The notes under the pieces were generated by a model. That model had not been told where the DNA came from and did no database searches. It was given only the letters and a program-made list of their open reading frames with translations. Shown piece by piece: positions 11,369-12,323 of a stretch of 12,323 bases of DNA. The stretch covers positions 1 to 12,323 of the forward strand of contig JAFZUH010000194.1 of the NCBI GenBank assembly GCA_017618435.1. Reading direction: 5' to 3'. The stretch is from Bacteroidales bacterium (GTDB taxonomy: Bacteria; Bacteroidota; Bacteroidia; Bacteroidales; WCHB1-69). A program made the translations under genes and the position numbers. Numbering within the stretch: the stretch's first letter is position 1; every line of letters starts with the position of its first letter.

Positions 11369-12316
11369 TTATTGTTTAATTATTTTTGTTCCACATGTAG
11401 GATTGTTTAATTGGTTTGCACTTGTAATAATGCAGGTATTTCCTGTATTCTGCACGAAATTGATGGCTGCTCTTACTTTGGGAGCCATAGAACCTTCGGT
11501 AAATTGTCCGTCTTCTAAATATTGTTGTGCTTGAGCAAGTGTTATTTGTTCAAGGGCTTGCTCATTTTCTTTACGAAAATTGATGTAAATTTTAGGTACA
11601 TCGGTCAAAATATAAAATTCATCGGCATGGACAGAAACGGCAGTTAAAGATGATGACAAATCTTTGTCTATAACGGCTTCTACGCCTGCAAAGAGTCCAT
11701 TGTCTGTTTCAACAATCGGAATGCCTCCGCCGCCTATACTAACAACAATGTGTCCTGCCTTTGCTAACGTGTTTATCACGTCAATATTCAGTATTTTCAA
11801 AGGTTGAGGAGAGGCGACAACCCTACGCCAGCCATTGCCTTTGGGATCTTCTTTGAAAGGTGTGCCGGGGTTGTCTGCTAAAAACGATTTCATGTGTTTG
11901 AATTTATAGTAAGGTCCGATAGGTTTGGTGGGCTGTTGAAACATTTTGTCGTTTTTATCGACAAGCACTTGGGTAATAAGTGAAACTACATTGCGTTGAA
12001 TGTGATGTTGATGCAAAACGTTTCTTAAACCTTGTTCTATCAAATAACCAATAGAACCCTGTGTTTCCGATACGCAAAAATCCAAAGGCATGGCCAAGAC
12101 ATCGGTAACACGACTTGTGATTTCATGTTGGAGCATTACATTACCAACCTGAGGACCATTGCCATAAGTTATAATTAAATTACAATCACGTTTAACCAGA
12201 GGAAGAAGAGCTTCGCATGTTTCTTTGATATTGGCAATCTGTTCTTGGTAACTCCCTTTTTGCCCACTTCTCAGAATAGCATTTCCTCCAAGAGCAACAA
12301 CAGCGGTTTTTGTCAT
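11369..12316 (-). CDS. arcC: Carbamate kinase
   Basis: The 315-aa protein has the full length of ArcC, which makes ATP from carbamoyl phosphate and ADP and releases ammonia and CO2. Family blocks are V-A-L-G-G-N-A-I (7-14), T-Y-G-N-G-P-Q-V-G-N (50-59), P-L-D-F-C-V-S-E-T-Q-G-S-I-G-Y (77-91), Q-V-L-V-D-K-N-D (116-123), P-T-K-P-I-G-P-Y-Y (129-137), W-R-R-V-V-A-S-P-Q-P (163-172), S-I-G-G-G-G-I-P (193-200) and E-A-V-I-D-K-D (213-219). All expected substrate- and nucleotide-binding positions are present. It precedes the ornithine carbamoyltransferase gene by 13 nt. Only 7 nt of the upstream region are in the window, so the promoter and any arcA (arginine deiminase) or antiporter gene cannot be seen. 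Confidence 0.95.
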   Translation of the reverse strand: MTKTAVVALGGNAILRSGQKGSYQEQIANIKETCEALLPLVKRDCNLIITYGNGPQVGNVMLQHEITSRVTDVLAMPLDFCVSETQGSIGYLIEQGLRNVLHQHHIQRNVVSLITQVLVDKNDKMFQQPTKPIGPYYKFKHMKSFLADNPGTPFKEDPKGNGWRRVVASPQPLKILNIDVINTLAKAGHIVVSIGGGGIPIVETDNGLFAGVEAVIDKDLSSSLTAVSVHADEFYILTDVPKIYINFRKENEQALEQITLAQAQQYLEDGQFTEGSMAPKVRAAINFVQNTGNTCIITSANQLNNPTCGTKIIKQ

Positions 12317-12323
12317 AAAATGC

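Overview
The window looks like a chromosomal segment of an AT-rich member of the Bacteroidetes, most likely the order Bacteroidales. The reasons are: TAnnTTTG-type -7 promoter boxes and no clear Shine-Dalgarno sequences; many small secreted proteins and lipoproteins with Bacteroidetes-style signals; and a PorX-type response regulator (REC + PglZ), which belongs to control of the type IX secretion system. No tRNA, rRNA, CRISPR array or complete insertion sequence was found.

Layout. Positions 1-3240 hold a tight six-gene envelope operon on the minus strand. In order of transcription it encodes two paralogous secreted proteins, a two-helix DUF5683-like membrane protein, and three small lipoproteins that each carry one carboxypeptidase-regulatory-like beta-sandwich; the last runs off the left edge. 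A putative promoter (3233-3240) and a striking pair of 17-bp-spaced palindromes (3272-3307) precede it, and directly upstream lies a small helix-turn-helix gene (3307-3513). Positions 3514-3984 have no intact gene. They contain a roughly 218-bp highly structured palindromic element and a 49-codon remnant of an IS200-like REP-associated tyrosine transposase (RAYT), which together look like a decayed REP/RAYT unit.

From 3985 to 4493, yraN (minus) is divergent from a plus-strand group: a MurL-like peptidoglycan-precursor epimerase, an RfbD-type dTDP-4-dehydrorhamnose reductase (4-bp overlap) and a RecD-like ATP-dependent helicase. This group meets porX tail-to-tail at 8144/8149. porX (8149-9705, minus) has the length and motifs of the whole family but is cut by one in-frame TAA at codon 184, between the receiver/linker part and the PglZ effector domain. 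Upstream of it is a yqeY-family gene. A bidirectional hairpin terminator (10303-10337) then separates an arcC-arcB/argF operon (carbamate kinase and a true ornithine carbamoyltransferase), the ATP-yielding end of arginine/citrulline breakdown.

The observations most worth following are: the nonsense codon in porX; the RAYT remnant with its structured neighbour, in which one arm can pair with either of two partners; the tandem palindromes between the HTH gene and the lipoprotein operon; and the envelope operon itself, whose function is unknown. Family names come from motif recognition without database searches.
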